Shown here one piece after another: positions 22,237-34,990 of a stretch of 64,000 nt of DNA. Both the position numbers and the translations under genes were made by a program. Below the pieces are notes generated by a model. The model did no database searches, had not been told where the DNA came from, and saw only the letters and a list, made by a program, of their open reading frames with translations. Position 1 is the first letter of the stretch; each line of letters opens with the position of its first letter. Origin of the DNA: Lindgomyces ingoldianus (lineage: Eukaryota; Ascomycota; Dothideomycetes; Pleosporales; Lindgomycetaceae); NCBI RefSeq assembly GCF_010093535.1, contig NW_022985163.1, positions 2,662,676 through 2,726,675 on the forward strand. The letters are read 5' to 3'.

Positions 22237-24794
22237 ATGGACACTGAGGATGGACAAGTCTTCATAAAGGTACGACAGTTCAAGCTTTGGGGGATGGGTT
22301 TCACAGAACTACAAGACTGCGTAGATGGCTACTCGGTCAATGGCAACGTGGCTGGTCTCAGTGTACTGACGTGGTGTAGAACTTGGCGTACTTTGTACGG
22401 ACTCATGAGAAAGCACTCGCAAATGCCCTCCAGCTTCAGCGTCAAGCGCCAAAGCATGGCCAAGGCTCCGCACCCCCTCCGTCTTCACCGACGGGAGCGT
22501 CAAGTCTTCCGACGTCCTCGACCTCGAGCGTGTGGGCCGCGGCCCTGTCTCTCCCCTCTCTCACATTCACCTCTCCCAGCATCAAGCCTGTGAAGATGAC
22601 CCTCACTCCGCACCACCTCTTCTACCTCCTATCACGTTTTGAAGAACTCGGCATACCAGTAGGTCCGATGAATGTGCGCTTGGAAAATATACACACGGAT
22701 GCGTCTCCAACCAACTACGTGTCGTTTCTTAGCCAGGCGCAGCGGAACAAGCGAAGAGGGGCTTCAGACCGGGACTCGATGCACTCAGTCTCTAGCATTC
22801 GCAGCGTGATGTCAGGCATGTCGTCGCTGTGGTCGTCTCTTGGTTGGTCGTCCAACAGTGCAGCTAGGGCCGAAAGGCAGAAAGCAGCCATCCAGGAAGA
22901 CTTGACATACCTCTTCTCTGCCTTCACCAAGATACCCTGCCTGAGACTCGCTCCAGACCACAAAGCCCGCCTCATCGCAGGCTACGAAGAGTTTCCGTTT
23001 GACAGTGCTGTGCCTCTGTTTGCGTTCAAGAACCTCACTGCTCTTGAGATCTACGACGTAGACTTTCGCCAATTCTACGGCTGGGACCGGCTGGCCGAGA
23101 ACCTACGCAGCCTCACAGTCAAGCGCGCCGGCGTCGACGACCCTGCAGACCTCCTGATTAATATCGTTTTGGATGACATTGACAAGCGGCGCAGGCGCTC
23201 CGCCAAAGCACCACCATCCCCCACTGTCCCTTGGCCCGCTGGCAGCCCGGCCACGAAGAATGCCCAGATTGCCCGGTCGGAGTCCCCGCCATCCTCTCCA
23301 GCAGCAGCGGACAAGTCTTCCTCGAGCCCAAAGGCCCTTACTCGTCACCGCCAGCGAAGCACATCTCCCACGCGACCGCCAAGCTCGCGCCATGGCACCA
23401 CGCATGTTTATGGAAGGAGCTCTACCCCTAACATTCGCAGGTCTTCTGGAAGCTCCGGGTCAAGCGTGCGGTCTACCACCCCGCGCGGCAGCTCCTCAAA
23501 CCTTTTGTCGCTAGGATGGTTCCCCGCGAATAAATGGAGATTCCTCAGACATCTGAGCCTGGCTGACAACGCTCTCACAAATATCTCAGCCACCAGCCTT
23601 GCTCCCCTAGCTAACACGCTGCAATCCCTCGATATCTCTGCAAATCTCTTCACTGAGATTCCAGACAGTTTGGCGACCCTAACCTGCCTTCGAGCACTCA
23701 ATCTCTCCAATTGCATGATTGAGAGCCTGCACTCTTTGGGTCGCAACCCCTTGCCCGCGATCACAACGCTGAATCTCCGCTCGAATCGCCTCACGTCTCT
23801 AGCGGGCATTGAGCGACTCCTTTCCATGGAGAGGGTCGATTTGAGGGACAACAAGCTGACAGACCCCATGGAGATTGCACGGCTCACCGGCGTGCCAGAC
23901 ATGACCGAGATTTACGTTCATCGCAATCCGTTTTGCAAATCATACAGCAACTATCGGGTGACAATATTCAACCTATTCCGCAAGACACCTGGCTATTCGG
24001 AAGACATCGTGATCGATTCTACTGGGCCAAATCACAGCGAGCGGAAACAGCTCGTGGACCGAGCGCCTGAACTTCCCGGAGTCCCGGTAGTGAGACCACC
24101 TCCCGAAGATGAGAAGCCTCCCCCCCCTGTCCCATCCAAGGTTACACCCGCTGTTGATGGTAAATCTGCTCCCATAGAATCACTTCAACGGACCAGCTCT
24201 CACCATCGTTCCAAGAGCGGACATACCGGATCTCAACGGCGAAAGAGAGGACCCAAACGAAGAATCGTTGAACTCTCCCAGCATGAAGCTGGACAGCAAT
24301 CATACAACCCGCCGGTCACTCCGCTTCCAGCTCCTCCTGCCTACTCGCCCGAAACTCTCCGATCCGTAGACCCCATGCCTCTAACCGATGCAGAGGTCGA
24401 AGGTGTTCCCCACTTCGAGGAACCTCCGAAGAAGAACGCAGCGGGGGATCCTTCCAAGAAGCCCATCTCTCATGAGCCAAGCCCCACCCAACCACTACAG
24501 CTAGGGCAGCAGAAATTACCATTCATTGATACTGCACTGCCATCACAAACTTCTCCGCAGCTTGCCACAAGTCCTCCTGACTTCGACGTCAGTAGTGATC
24601 TGTATAAGAAGAAGATTGAGGCTCTGCGCCATGATTTCGGTAACACCTGGCTAAGTGCGTTAGGTGACGAGTCCTGGGACACTAAACCAGTCACTCCATT
24701 CTCCGAGCGCGACTATAGCTCTCCTTCCATTAGACCTACGATGCCCCGAACCCCTAGCCAAGGAATCGTTTCGGGAGGCCGAACACTTGGATGA
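22237..24794 (+). CDS. Leucine-rich-repeat protein with conserved fungal N-terminal domain
   Basis: Exons 22237-22269 and 22380-24794 give 815 residues. The 11-codon first exon (MDTEDGQVFIK) joins in phase to NLAYFVRTHEKALANALQLQ, which I recognise as the usual start of this fungal LRR protein; the start is therefore firm although most of the gene would look complete without it. The N-terminal 265 residues form a conserved domain (LTPHHLFYLLSRFEELGIPV). A Ser/Pro/Arg-rich insert of about 110 residues follows. Leucine-rich repeats occupy about residues 395-540 (LRHLSLADNALT, LQSLDISANLFTEIP, LNLSNCMIESL, LNLRSNRLTSLAGIERL, VDLRDNKLTD) and end in a cap (MTEIYVHRNPFCKSYSNYR). The C-terminal 250 residues are Pro-rich and disordered. 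It probably serves as a binding scaffold; the partner is unknown. Confidence 0.9.
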
Positions 24795-26585
24795 GAGATC
24801 ACTCTCTATTCTACCTTTAATCTAGTGATTTTTGCGATACCCCTGCTTTCAATTTCTCCTCTTAAAATGACACGCCTCGCTGCTTTGCGGCTTGTTGTGT
24901 GTATTGATCAATATTCCTACTCGATTTTTGTTTCTACGTTTTGGTAGTTCTGGTCGTCTGCTTTTGGTAGATTCTCTCTCGCATGGCGTTGGGGCATTTT
25001 AGGGTTCAAGACATGGGTGCATTGACCTCACGCTCGCTGTATCTCTAGGCTTTCCACTTCTTCCATTGGCGGCATTCTTCCCCTAAAAGGACGGTTGTGC
25101 TTGCATTTCCTTCGGTGCTTGAACATCGATATTGCATTCCGCATGTACTGTTTGTCTTCTCCATTCACCTTTTACTGTATTATATTCATGGCGTTATCGG
25201 CGGTAATGCCCGGGATGGGTGGATCACGAACGGCCTTTTGCTTTTGGAGTGAAGATTTCGAGCGGGTAAATTGAATGGGAGGACCTAGCGGGTAAGAGAG
25301 CGGGTGGTGGCGTTGTCGGGTCACTGCATAATCGGCGAAGGAGAACGGATGGGATAGGTAGATGTGCATCAATACGAACTGTCTTGTGTCCATTTTCAAA
25401 CCTTGTTTCCTGCAAATTTGTCCAGCAGTCTTATTATGTAATCCAGGGGAGATGAAGTGAATGGCAAGACACGTGACTAACATTTTCGACCCATAGGATG
25501 AAACTAGCGAATTATTTCAGGCTTTTTCAAAAACATTATGTCCGGTGAGTAGTTGCTTTTTGAGGATGAATTGTCTCCTGTGGCATGTCACCAGTGAAGG
25601 AAACCAGACGCGAAGTTCGAATTAGTGCTTGGAGCTTTGGGCTTAGATTGGTGCCTAAGGGAATGGCAGCTCCATGGAACGCCCTATGGATCCGTATGCC
25701 GGCCAACTAGTTAGACCAGAATCAGATACTATCAAGAAGTGTTCTCCACATCGCCGCCGGAGTTGTGTTGAACTCTCTACTACTGTTGGATGTAGCTAAT
25801 CGGACGGTCTGGAGCAGAGCAGAAAATAGAATAGACATTGCATGGATACCTTTGTAATAGCTGGGCTACAATTCTTATTACTGACCCTGGGCTTAGCGCG
25901 ATGGCAGATTAGCGTGAAAGGCTTGTCACCGCCGCTGAAACGCCTGGCGCCCAAGAAAGTGGTGAACAGATTGTGGCCTTCAGCACCTGCTCTGTTGCCT
26001 CTTGTCGCACTCCATCACAGTTGTCGATATATCCGCCGCGCGTGGCAGAGCACGAGCTTCGTGAGCACCTAGGCACGGCTTTGAGAGCACATTCCGCCAA
26101 GCCCTAAGCGGCAACCGATCCTGTCCTCAAACACCAGCTTCGCAACATCAGCCTCCAACTCCCACCACAGCCCTGCACGCTCCCACAGTCCACTCGCACA
26201 TTCACGTTCTGCCCCTTTGCCTTGCCGCGTTGCATAGAGCAGTCCTGTAGCAGTCATCCTCGCCCTCCCGTCGCGAGCAGCTCCCTCGGCCCCGGCTTTG
26301 GCGGTGAAATCACTTCGCAGCCCACTCGACAGGCTCCGGCCACAACAACGCTTCAACCTCACGCCGCCATCGACCGCCCGCCCTCTGCCGCCGAGCAGTA
26401 CCAGGTACACTCTTGCTGACCGTCGCAATTGACCCCCGCCAGCCGCAGCTTCGGGCATAGTCGCGTGATTCCGCCATCACCGCCTTGCAACTTCTGAGGG
26501 GCTTCGAGCCATTCTCTGCACCCGCGAGCGCCGCTCACGAACCGCATCATACCCAGCTTAAACAGGCTCGCTCGCTTACATAGAG
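24795..26585. other. 1.8 kb intergenic region
   Basis: Includes the LRR gene 3' end and the PP1 promoter. No frame with recognisable content was found on either strand; frames at 25172-25483 and 26069-26458 have no domain and no splice partner. Confidence 0.55.
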
Positions 26586-26734
26586 GTACGTTTGGTCTTT
26601 GCTGTGTCAGCTGTATTGTTTCCTTGGCACGTCACGGCGACGAGTCACCCTCACGCCCCTGCCAGCAAAACTGGCCCAAGCTGCGTCACCGCGAGCTGCC
26701 TCCTCGCCTCTGTTAACGCTCTCTTTCCTCGTAG
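26586..26734 (+). other. Candidate intron in the PP1 5' untranslated region
   Basis: GAG|GTACGT donor at 26586, TTAAC branch point near 26713 and a pyrimidine-rich CTTTCCTCGTAG acceptor ending at 26734. It lies 117 bases before the PP1 start codon. Leader introns are common in highly expressed fungal genes; transcript data would settle it. Confidence 0.4.
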
Positions 26735-26851
26735 GGACTGCAAAACAACGGCCAACGCGAGAACTCTTCTCCCCACCCTCCACCCCGCGCGAGGCCCCGT
26801 CCTTGCCCCCACACCCACATCTAATACCGAGGCCATCAGCACGTCGCAGCG

Positions 26852-28028
<1,177 letters not shown>

Positions 28029-29865
28029 AAGTAGCCCAACCAACACAGATGAACAATTGCGAACTTCCGTGCAGCAGGTTTGGGCGTCGATAGACAATCA
28101 CATATTGTTAAGCCCTCCCCGAATCGACACCGAATCAGCTTTGCGAATTCGATCCCCGCAGTACAATTAACTTTGTTCCCCACCTTCCTTACCCGGCAAC
28201 TCCGATCCGCCCCCCCCCCCCTCGACATATGTTATACTCTCCCTTCTTCGAACATCTGTCTTACTTCAGCAATCTTTTACGACTCACGGCTACGAACTCC
28301 ACACGACGATATGCGCTTCTTGTACTGCATAAAAAGAATGGCGTCTAGGACGGGCTGTGGTACCTGGCTTTGTCTCGTACTCGCCGGCGAAAGAGGCACA
28401 GGTATCAAGGTCAAAGACACGTCTTGCATTGGTAGCATCTCTGTGGGATTGTTCCCAAGTCAAGAAGGTACGATTATGTCTGATATGGTTACACTTCCCC
28501 ATGCATGCACACATAATTCTCGAAACGTCGATTTGCGGATCTGCCTGCCTAACGCCCGGGTGAAAGGACCGAGGTTCATAGCGATTGAAATGCGGCGGCT
28601 TGTTTTTTTTCTTTGGCTTTTCTCGGGCGGTCTGTCTTCATACGGGAGGCGCTTCTAATATGTCTGTCGTTTCCTCTTTTGTCATTCTCAAATGGAGTGG
28701 CCATGCGCAGCGAATGAAAGCTTCAGGCTGGAGTGGTGATCCGATGGGTGTACGCTACGGAGGGTGGGATCATGCGTTCTTGCGAGTTCCGTCGGGGGGT
28801 GGCTGGGTCAATATCCTGTTGGTGGTCTCTATTCTCGTCCCGCCTTTCCTGCATACCGTAGCCGTGTGTTGTGGGAACTTGGTGGGATGGGAAAAGCCAG
28901 AAACATGGGTTTTGTCGAACCAATTCTTCTCATTATATTCCTGGGACGAATGGATGGATGGGTGGATGTGTGCAGTGGAGATGCGACTACAGCTCCCTTT
29001 TTCTTTTTCTTTCTCTTTGTTACACTTCTTTACTTTGCATCTCTTTTGTCCACTGTGCTTCCCTTCCTTACAATATGGTCTCTTTATGACGAACTGCCGT
29101 GCATGCTGTCTTGTCTGGTGTGAGAATGTGTGTGTGCGTGTGTGTGTCTGTGTTTATCTCAGGTGATTGATGATGAAGGGGGATACTGATTTGGGATTTG
29201 CAATAGATATCTGTGTTTATTTTTGATCTTCTTGCCTTTGAGCTGTGACTAACATGTTTTCCACCCCAATTTCATGCATATTGGTTAAATCTAGCTATGA
29301 AGAGCAGCGCCCACCCCTTCGAAAGGCTCAGTGCCCAGTTGTTATATATGTCTATCTTTTTTGTCAGTTCACAATGCTCACACATGACATCACTAGCCCT
29401 ACTTTGATATTACGCAATTGTTCTCAAGCACGAAATCTGCACCATAGAAGTGAAGACCTAAATATGGAGATAGTCAAAGGTATGTTAGTGGTTCTGGGTG
29501 ATCGATGACCAAATGGAATGTAAGTTGTAGGAGAGACTTAGGCACATAAAACATTACGATTAACTACATCTAAGGAGCGTAAGTTTGTCATCAATCACCC
29601 CCGAAACCATCAGACTTGAATCACATATGCCAATCCGAACTTCCGCAACCGCTGTAACAGGTTCCTTCTTTTTACCATCCATCATATCGTCCATCCATTT
29701 CAAACCCGAATTCCGATCATCTCTTGTCATTCCATCCATCCTATTCCCTAAGGAAGGTTATAGACTCCGGTCCAGTTATGCGCAACCCTTAAAACATCAC
29801 TGGAAAAGGTTGTTTCAATTTCACCATCCCACCCGTCGAATTCCTACTTCGCACAGCACATCTCC
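28029..29865. other. 1.8 kb intergenic region between PP1 and the DYRG gene
   Basis: The two genes converge here, so this holds two 3' ends. It includes a run of 12 C at 28210-28221 and a GT-rich microsatellite at 29127-29153. Frames of up to about 190 codons are present but have non-ATG starts or low-complexity Phe/Trp/Cys-rich translations. No gene is supported. Confidence 0.55.
29127..29153 (+). repeat. (GT)n microsatellite
   Basis: Interrupted GT dinucleotide run (gtgtgtgtgcgtgtgtgtgt) in non-coding DNA. Confidence 0.85.
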
Positions 29866-32823
29866 TTACAACATAAACCAAGCCCACCCCGCAACCGCCA
29901 CAACCACGCCCTCGACCACGCCCGGTCTTACCAACCCCGCAATCCCCAAAAATTCACTCACCGTCGCTGTCTGGCTCGGTACTAGCACAATTGGCACGCT
30001 TTCACTTGGCAAAACCGCCGTACAAGTTCCCTCACAGCTACTTGGACCCTCGGTGCTCGTCCAGATTGTCGTTTGTCCCGTGCATGTCACGCTCGCGGGA
30101 CATGTGGGCAGGGTTTCGATAACAGTGATTGTGGACGGCAGAACACATGTACAAGTCTTCGTATCAGGGCAGGACGTTGGGCCTTCTGTTAGCGTCCATG
30201 TTACTGTTTGCCCATGGCATTTCGTCTTCTTAGGACAGTATGTCAAAGTCTCAATCGTGGTGATAGTGACCGTGACTTCTCCTGGTGTTGTCGTTGGAGC
30301 AATACAGCCGGAATCGAGACAGGTGGGAGATTCGGGGGACGAGTAGGTGGTTGGGGTGATGGTGAAGGGTTCAGGTTGGCAGATGCCGAAGAGCTCGATG
30401 AAGAAGTCTTTGTCGTGTTTACAGTTCGTTACATGGCAGCTTAGCATGAGCTTTTTCCCGTGTTCGGAACAGAGCTCAGATGGGTGGTGGAAGGATGATT
30501 GGAGGATGCATTGGAGCTAGGAAATACCGTCAGAACTTGATTTCAGGTCTCTGAAACGTAGTATACGTGGGCAGGGGTTTTAAGAGAAACAGATGAGGAA
30601 AGGAAGTCTGCATACCAAGCATTTATTCTTCGGAGTCGGAAGCGGCGGCTCCGTACTCGTGAACGTCGGTGCACCACGTCCCTTACACGTGCCAGGACAA
30701 TGCGAGTCGTGCTCTCCACATGAGACAGTAGGCTCACAAGTCATTCCCGTTGGACAAGAGGGGAAAATTTTGGGTCCACATTGAGTTGGAGTATACGAAG
30801 TCGTTGTCGGCGCGCCGAAGTACTCACACGTTCCCGGGCATGGAGCATTCTCTCCGCAAGGAACAGTAGGCTTACAACTCGCGCCAGTCGGACAGGATTT
30901 CGTAATCGTACCTCCACAGGGAGTAGGCGTGACCAAGGGGCTTGTAGTGATGCAGTGACTGTCAGACATAACGAGCGGCGGGGGACACCAACAGTGTCCT
31001 CTATAATCAGTCGTCATGGCCGGATCGGGGCAGTAAGGAGTAACTTGGACGCAGTGTGGTCGAGCTGATCCCATCATGGTATATCCAGAAATGCATACGC
31101 AGCCGCCGTTGGGAAGTTGTGTCATGCGATCAGGTTCCCAACACCCAGGGCGTTGTGTAGGAGCGCAATGAGTCCCAGTGTCGGTCGTATACCCCGGCGT
31201 AATGCAGCGACAGATTCCGCGGTAGTCTTTCGTCATTGCAGTTGGTTGAGGACAAGGGCCCGTGATGACCGTAGAGCAGTGCCCATTGTCGTCAGTGGTG
31301 TAGCCTGAGATACAGTCGCAAGCTCCATATGTATTGACTGTTTGAAGCGTGGGGCAAGGGGTGTGGTAGCAATGCCCACGGTAGTCGCTAGTATAGCCTT
31401 CTCTGCACTGACAAACACCCCGATAATCTCTCGTCTGAAGGGTGGGCTCCGGGCATGGAGTCGTAGACGGCCAGCAGTTACCGCGGTAATCCGTTGTGTA
31501 GCCTGATTCGCAGCGGCAGATATTGCGGTAGTCCTTGGTCTGATGAGTGGGACATGGGGTTTGGGCGGGATAGCAGTGGCCACGGTAATCAGTGGTATAT
31601 CCATCGATGCATTGGCAGAGGCCACGATAATCTCTTGTCTGAAGGGTGGGTTCTGGACACGGAGTTCCTGTTGTTGTACAATGGCCTCGGTAGTCTGTAG
31701 TGTATCCCGTAATACATTGGCAGTTGCCCCGGTAGTCATGGGTCATAAGTGTCGGCTCAGGACATGGAGTTCCAGTCGTTGTACAATGGCCTCTATAATC
31801 TGTAGTATATCCCGTAATACATTGGCAGTTGCCTCGGTAGTCGTGGGTCATAAGGGTCGGCTCAGGACAGGGAGTCCCAGTTGCTGTACAGTGGCCTCTA
31901 TAATCTGTAGTATATCCCGTAATACATTGACAGTTGCCTCGGTAGTCGTGGGTCATAAGGGTCGGCTCGGGACAGGGAGTTCCAGTTGTTGTACAGTGGC
32001 CTCTATAATCTGTAGTATATCCCGAAATACATTGGCAATTGCCCCGGTAGTCATGAGTCATAAGGGTCGGTTGGGGACAGGGAGTTCCGCAGTTACCGCG
32101 ATAGTCGGTTGATTGGCCTCCTGGGCAATTACAACTACCCATGTAATCTCTTGTCATCTGGGGATTTGGGCATGGCGACGAAGTGCAGGATCCACGGTAA
32201 TTCGTTGAATATGGCGGACTGCACTGGCAGTAATTGTTATGGTCCCTCGTCATTCCAGTCGGACATGGATAAGGCGTAATGCAGACCCCACGGTAATCAG
32301 CAGTGGCAGGAGGTGGGCATTGACAACTTCCGCTAGGGTCTCTAGTCATACTGGGATTCGGGCAACCGGATGCTTGGATACAATTTGAGCGGTAGTCGAT
32401 TGTGGCCCTAGGAGGACAGACGCATTGTCCATGCTTGCCCCTGATGAAGCTTCGATTAGGACATGGCGGGTAGCACATCTTGTCTTCGAGGTCTGTCGAA
32501 TACTCGTACGGGCAGATACAATAACCATAATTGTCGAAGGCGCATGGTGTTGCCGAAGGTGTCGGAATGGTAGCTGCAGTTTGTGTACATCTGCCGTCCG
32601 TACCAGTACCCCATCCGGGGAGGCATATGCAATTCCCTTTCCAGTCCATGGTCGCGTCCGGCCAATCGCATGTCTTGGTAGGACTTACTGGGATAACGCA
32701 TCCTCCAGCTCCGGCCGAGACTCCTGGGGCGCATGCAATTGGAGTTGTAATCGCGGGCGATGAGGGCGGGAGCGAGTTGGCAAACGCCCCCGCCGCGAGT
32801 AAACCGATAAGATTCACTATCAT
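29866..32823 (-). CDS. GPI-anchored, cysteine-rich 'DYRG'-repeat surface protein
   Basis: Minus-strand exons 32823-30616 and 30516-29866 give 952 residues. The split at 30517-30615 (GTATGC...CCTAG) joins two frames in phase (KNKCL|LQCIL). I start at the ATG at 32823 because the longer frame above it begins with TTG; from there a signal peptide is clear (MIVNLIGLLAAGAFANS). Next come about 15 units of some 33-36 residues with the form C-x(12-13)-C-x-C-x(10-12)-C, best seen in LMTHDYRGNCQC followed by GYTTDYRGHC. After these lie two 40-residue units (SCPTGxxCxPTVxCGE). The second exon adds a Cys-containing segment (HHPSELCSEHGKKLMLSCHV), a Thr-rich stalk with its own duplicated WTxTEGPxSC unit, and a hydrophobic tail (GVVVAVAGWAWFML) typical of GPI anchoring. 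The spacing recalls EGF-like modules, but I do not recognise the repeat. Likely a wall adhesin or structural surface protein. Confidence 0.88.
30955..32470 (-). repeat. About 15 tandem Cys-rich coding repeats, central copies near-identical
   Basis: Each unit is about 100-108 nt. Copies between about 31640 and 32090 are almost the same at the DNA level (cctctataatctgtagtata recurs with the same spacing), while outer copies have diverged. This points to recent expansion by unequal crossing-over or slippage from the centre. Confidence 0.88.
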
Positions 32824-34218
32824 TTGGTGTAAACGAATGGATGAGTTTGGAGTAGATGGAAACAAGATAGTAAAATGCAAACGTTTTAGTTTACCTATGG
32901 CTCCAGTATATACGCACTACACGGCGTTCGAACAGGTGATGACGTGGAAGCCACAGATCTCAATGCGTCGAACCCTCAGTGGCCTAAAATCGAATTGAGA
33001 ATTCCATACGACTACGAGGTTTGGCAATACTTCTCTTGATCGCCTGGCTAATCAAATCAAGACCTAGGGCGCGGGGAACGAGAAACACGAAGTCAGGCAT
33101 CATCACCTGACTACAATTCCGAAGCGACGCGTTATTATTAGAAAGGCGAATGAGTATAAGACGAGAAGAAAATCACCTTATGTTACTTGATGAGAATTAG
33201 ATAGCTGAAAGATGGAGATGATAAATAGAAACCCATTGACTCGTCTTTGCCGTCTTGGGACATGCGCTTCGTGAGGATGAGGAGAGGGCCTTTGTGGGCG
33301 TTTTGAAGTGTAGATGACGTCGATACCGAGGACGAGGACTTCTTGAGATCCCATTCTGGCAGGGTTGATGCTCGTGGCGTAGTGGTTGAAGGAAACGGGG
33401 GGAGAAAGCGAGATACGGAGCGACGGAAACGCCTCAGTTCAAAGTAAAGTTTGCCCGCTTGTAATCTTGTTGGTGAGCTTCAAATTGGAGCAGAACTTGA
33501 GGAAAGAAAATTGACAGGGATATGTCTTCGATAGATATCATGGCATGATGTCAGACGGGGATGATCTGTCGTTGATGAAAGAAACCGTGAAGCAGGCGCG
33601 CCTGGTCAGAGCTCCCGAGGTCGAGCGAATCCGCTGTTGTGCCGAGGTACAAGGCTTTTCCGAAATGGGAGTTCACTTAAACATAGAAAAGGTTCTTGTG
33701 GAAACGCGACTCGGAGTAGACGCCGCGGGAGTCAGAAGACTGCCGCGTCGTGTTCTTTCTGAGCATATGAATCATTTGCGGACGGATAGATGGCAGAGTC
33801 GAGGCCCCTTGAACATGTACAGGATATCTTACTCGCTCAATTGAAAAGCGAAAGAAGTCCAAATACCTAGTATGCAAGCTGAAATACTCCGGAGATACAT
33901 ATCCAACAACAGTGGCATGCGTAAGCCCCTAATTCCGAGTTTCGGGGTGTGTATTGCTCCTAAGGGTAAGCCACCTTGCTTTTTGACCAGTTAACCGAGC
34001 GAGAACCTTGATTTTGGATCCAAGTACATCCAATTCGGTATAATATATCCAAGCCATTGTTCCTACCATTTCCGCGGAGTGTGACGCCAGACTGTCCGTC
34101 TCTAAACGGACCTAAATATGCTTTCGTTATATTACAATTGGAAAATCGTTGTCATGGCTAAAATGCAGCAAGAACAATATGCACATGAGAATAGGAAATA
34201 AGGGATCATGTCCTCCAT
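32824..34218. other. 1.4 kb intergenic region
   Basis: Promoter side of the DYRG gene and 3' side of the membrane-protein gene. Only short frames without recognisable content. The frame at 33545-33844 is ATG-started but has no domain, signal or neighbour that supports it. Confidence 0.5.
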
Positions 34219-34990
34219 CTACATGACGGGTCTGTTGATCTCATCGTCGTCCTCATCTGCAGTGTCAATCAGATAGGCGGTATAGACTCGCGTCTCTGGG
34301 GAAGGGCATCTCCACTCGGGGCTCCGCTCAGACGACGAGTATGCACGAAGCTTCTTCTCGTCGCCCGCTAGTCGTACGGGACTTCTTCGAAGAAGTTCTC
34401 GCTGCTCCGCCCTAAGGTTGGTCAGTACCGTAATTACTCAGGGTGACGCTGACGACTCACCATCCCATCAAGAGATTAATGCATTCTGCAACACATGCAA
34501 GAATGGCCAAGACTACAATGACTCCCAGAGCAAAGAGTGTAAGTTCAGAGTCGTGATACTCCGAGATGGGTTCTGGTTCAGATCGACAAATAATCCGTTC
34601 TCTTGGGCGTTCAGTTGGGGCACTGGGAAGAGGTGTGTCCAGGTGCAGCTGGTGCTCGAACAAATCCTTTCTAGCCAACTCCATCAGAACAGTCGTTGTT
34701 AGCGGTCTCAGATCGTCTTCGGTAGGAGTTGCTGTCGACTGCTCGTGGACAATGTGCTGGTAGTAGGTTTGATAGATCTCGGGTTCAGAAATTCGGAAGT
34801 ACTCAATTTCAGGCCCCATGTGAGCGCAGGTATCCAATTGTCTTGATGTGTCGTGTAGAATTGCTGATGGAGACCATGGCTTGTTAGCGTCGACTACAAA
34901 GCAGCGACAATGTGTTCGGGTTGGTGCAGCATTTGTTGGGAGGATAAGTGCTGTTACGGATAGCAGTGCTACCAACGGTAAGGGGACCAT
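34219..34990 (-). CDS. Type I single-pass membrane protein, unknown family
   Basis: Minus-strand exons 34990-34461 and 34411-34219 give 240 residues. The longer frame starts at GTG, so I use the ATG at 34990, which opens a clean signal peptide (MVPLPLVALLSVTALILP, cleavage after TNA). The extracellular part of about 130 residues has a short Cys motif (THCRCFV) and is rich in Glu, Thr and Pro. One membrane helix follows (LTLFALGVIVVLAILACVAE). The intron (34412-34460, GTGAGT...CTTAG) lies just after the helix, and exon 2 encodes a charged cytosolic tail (AEQRELLRRSPVRLAGDEKK ... DEDDDEINRPVM). I know no family for it. The layout suggests a surface receptor or anchor, but no function can be read. 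Confidence 0.78.

Noticed and set aside
28585..29166. 193-codon frame downstream of PP1
   Set aside because: Its translation is Phe/Trp/Cys-rich low complexity running into a GT microsatellite, with no homology I recognise.
29585..30346. 253-codon plus-strand frame
   Set aside because: It is the antisense shadow of exon 2 of the DYRG-repeat gene, whose GPI tail and phase are clear on the other strand.
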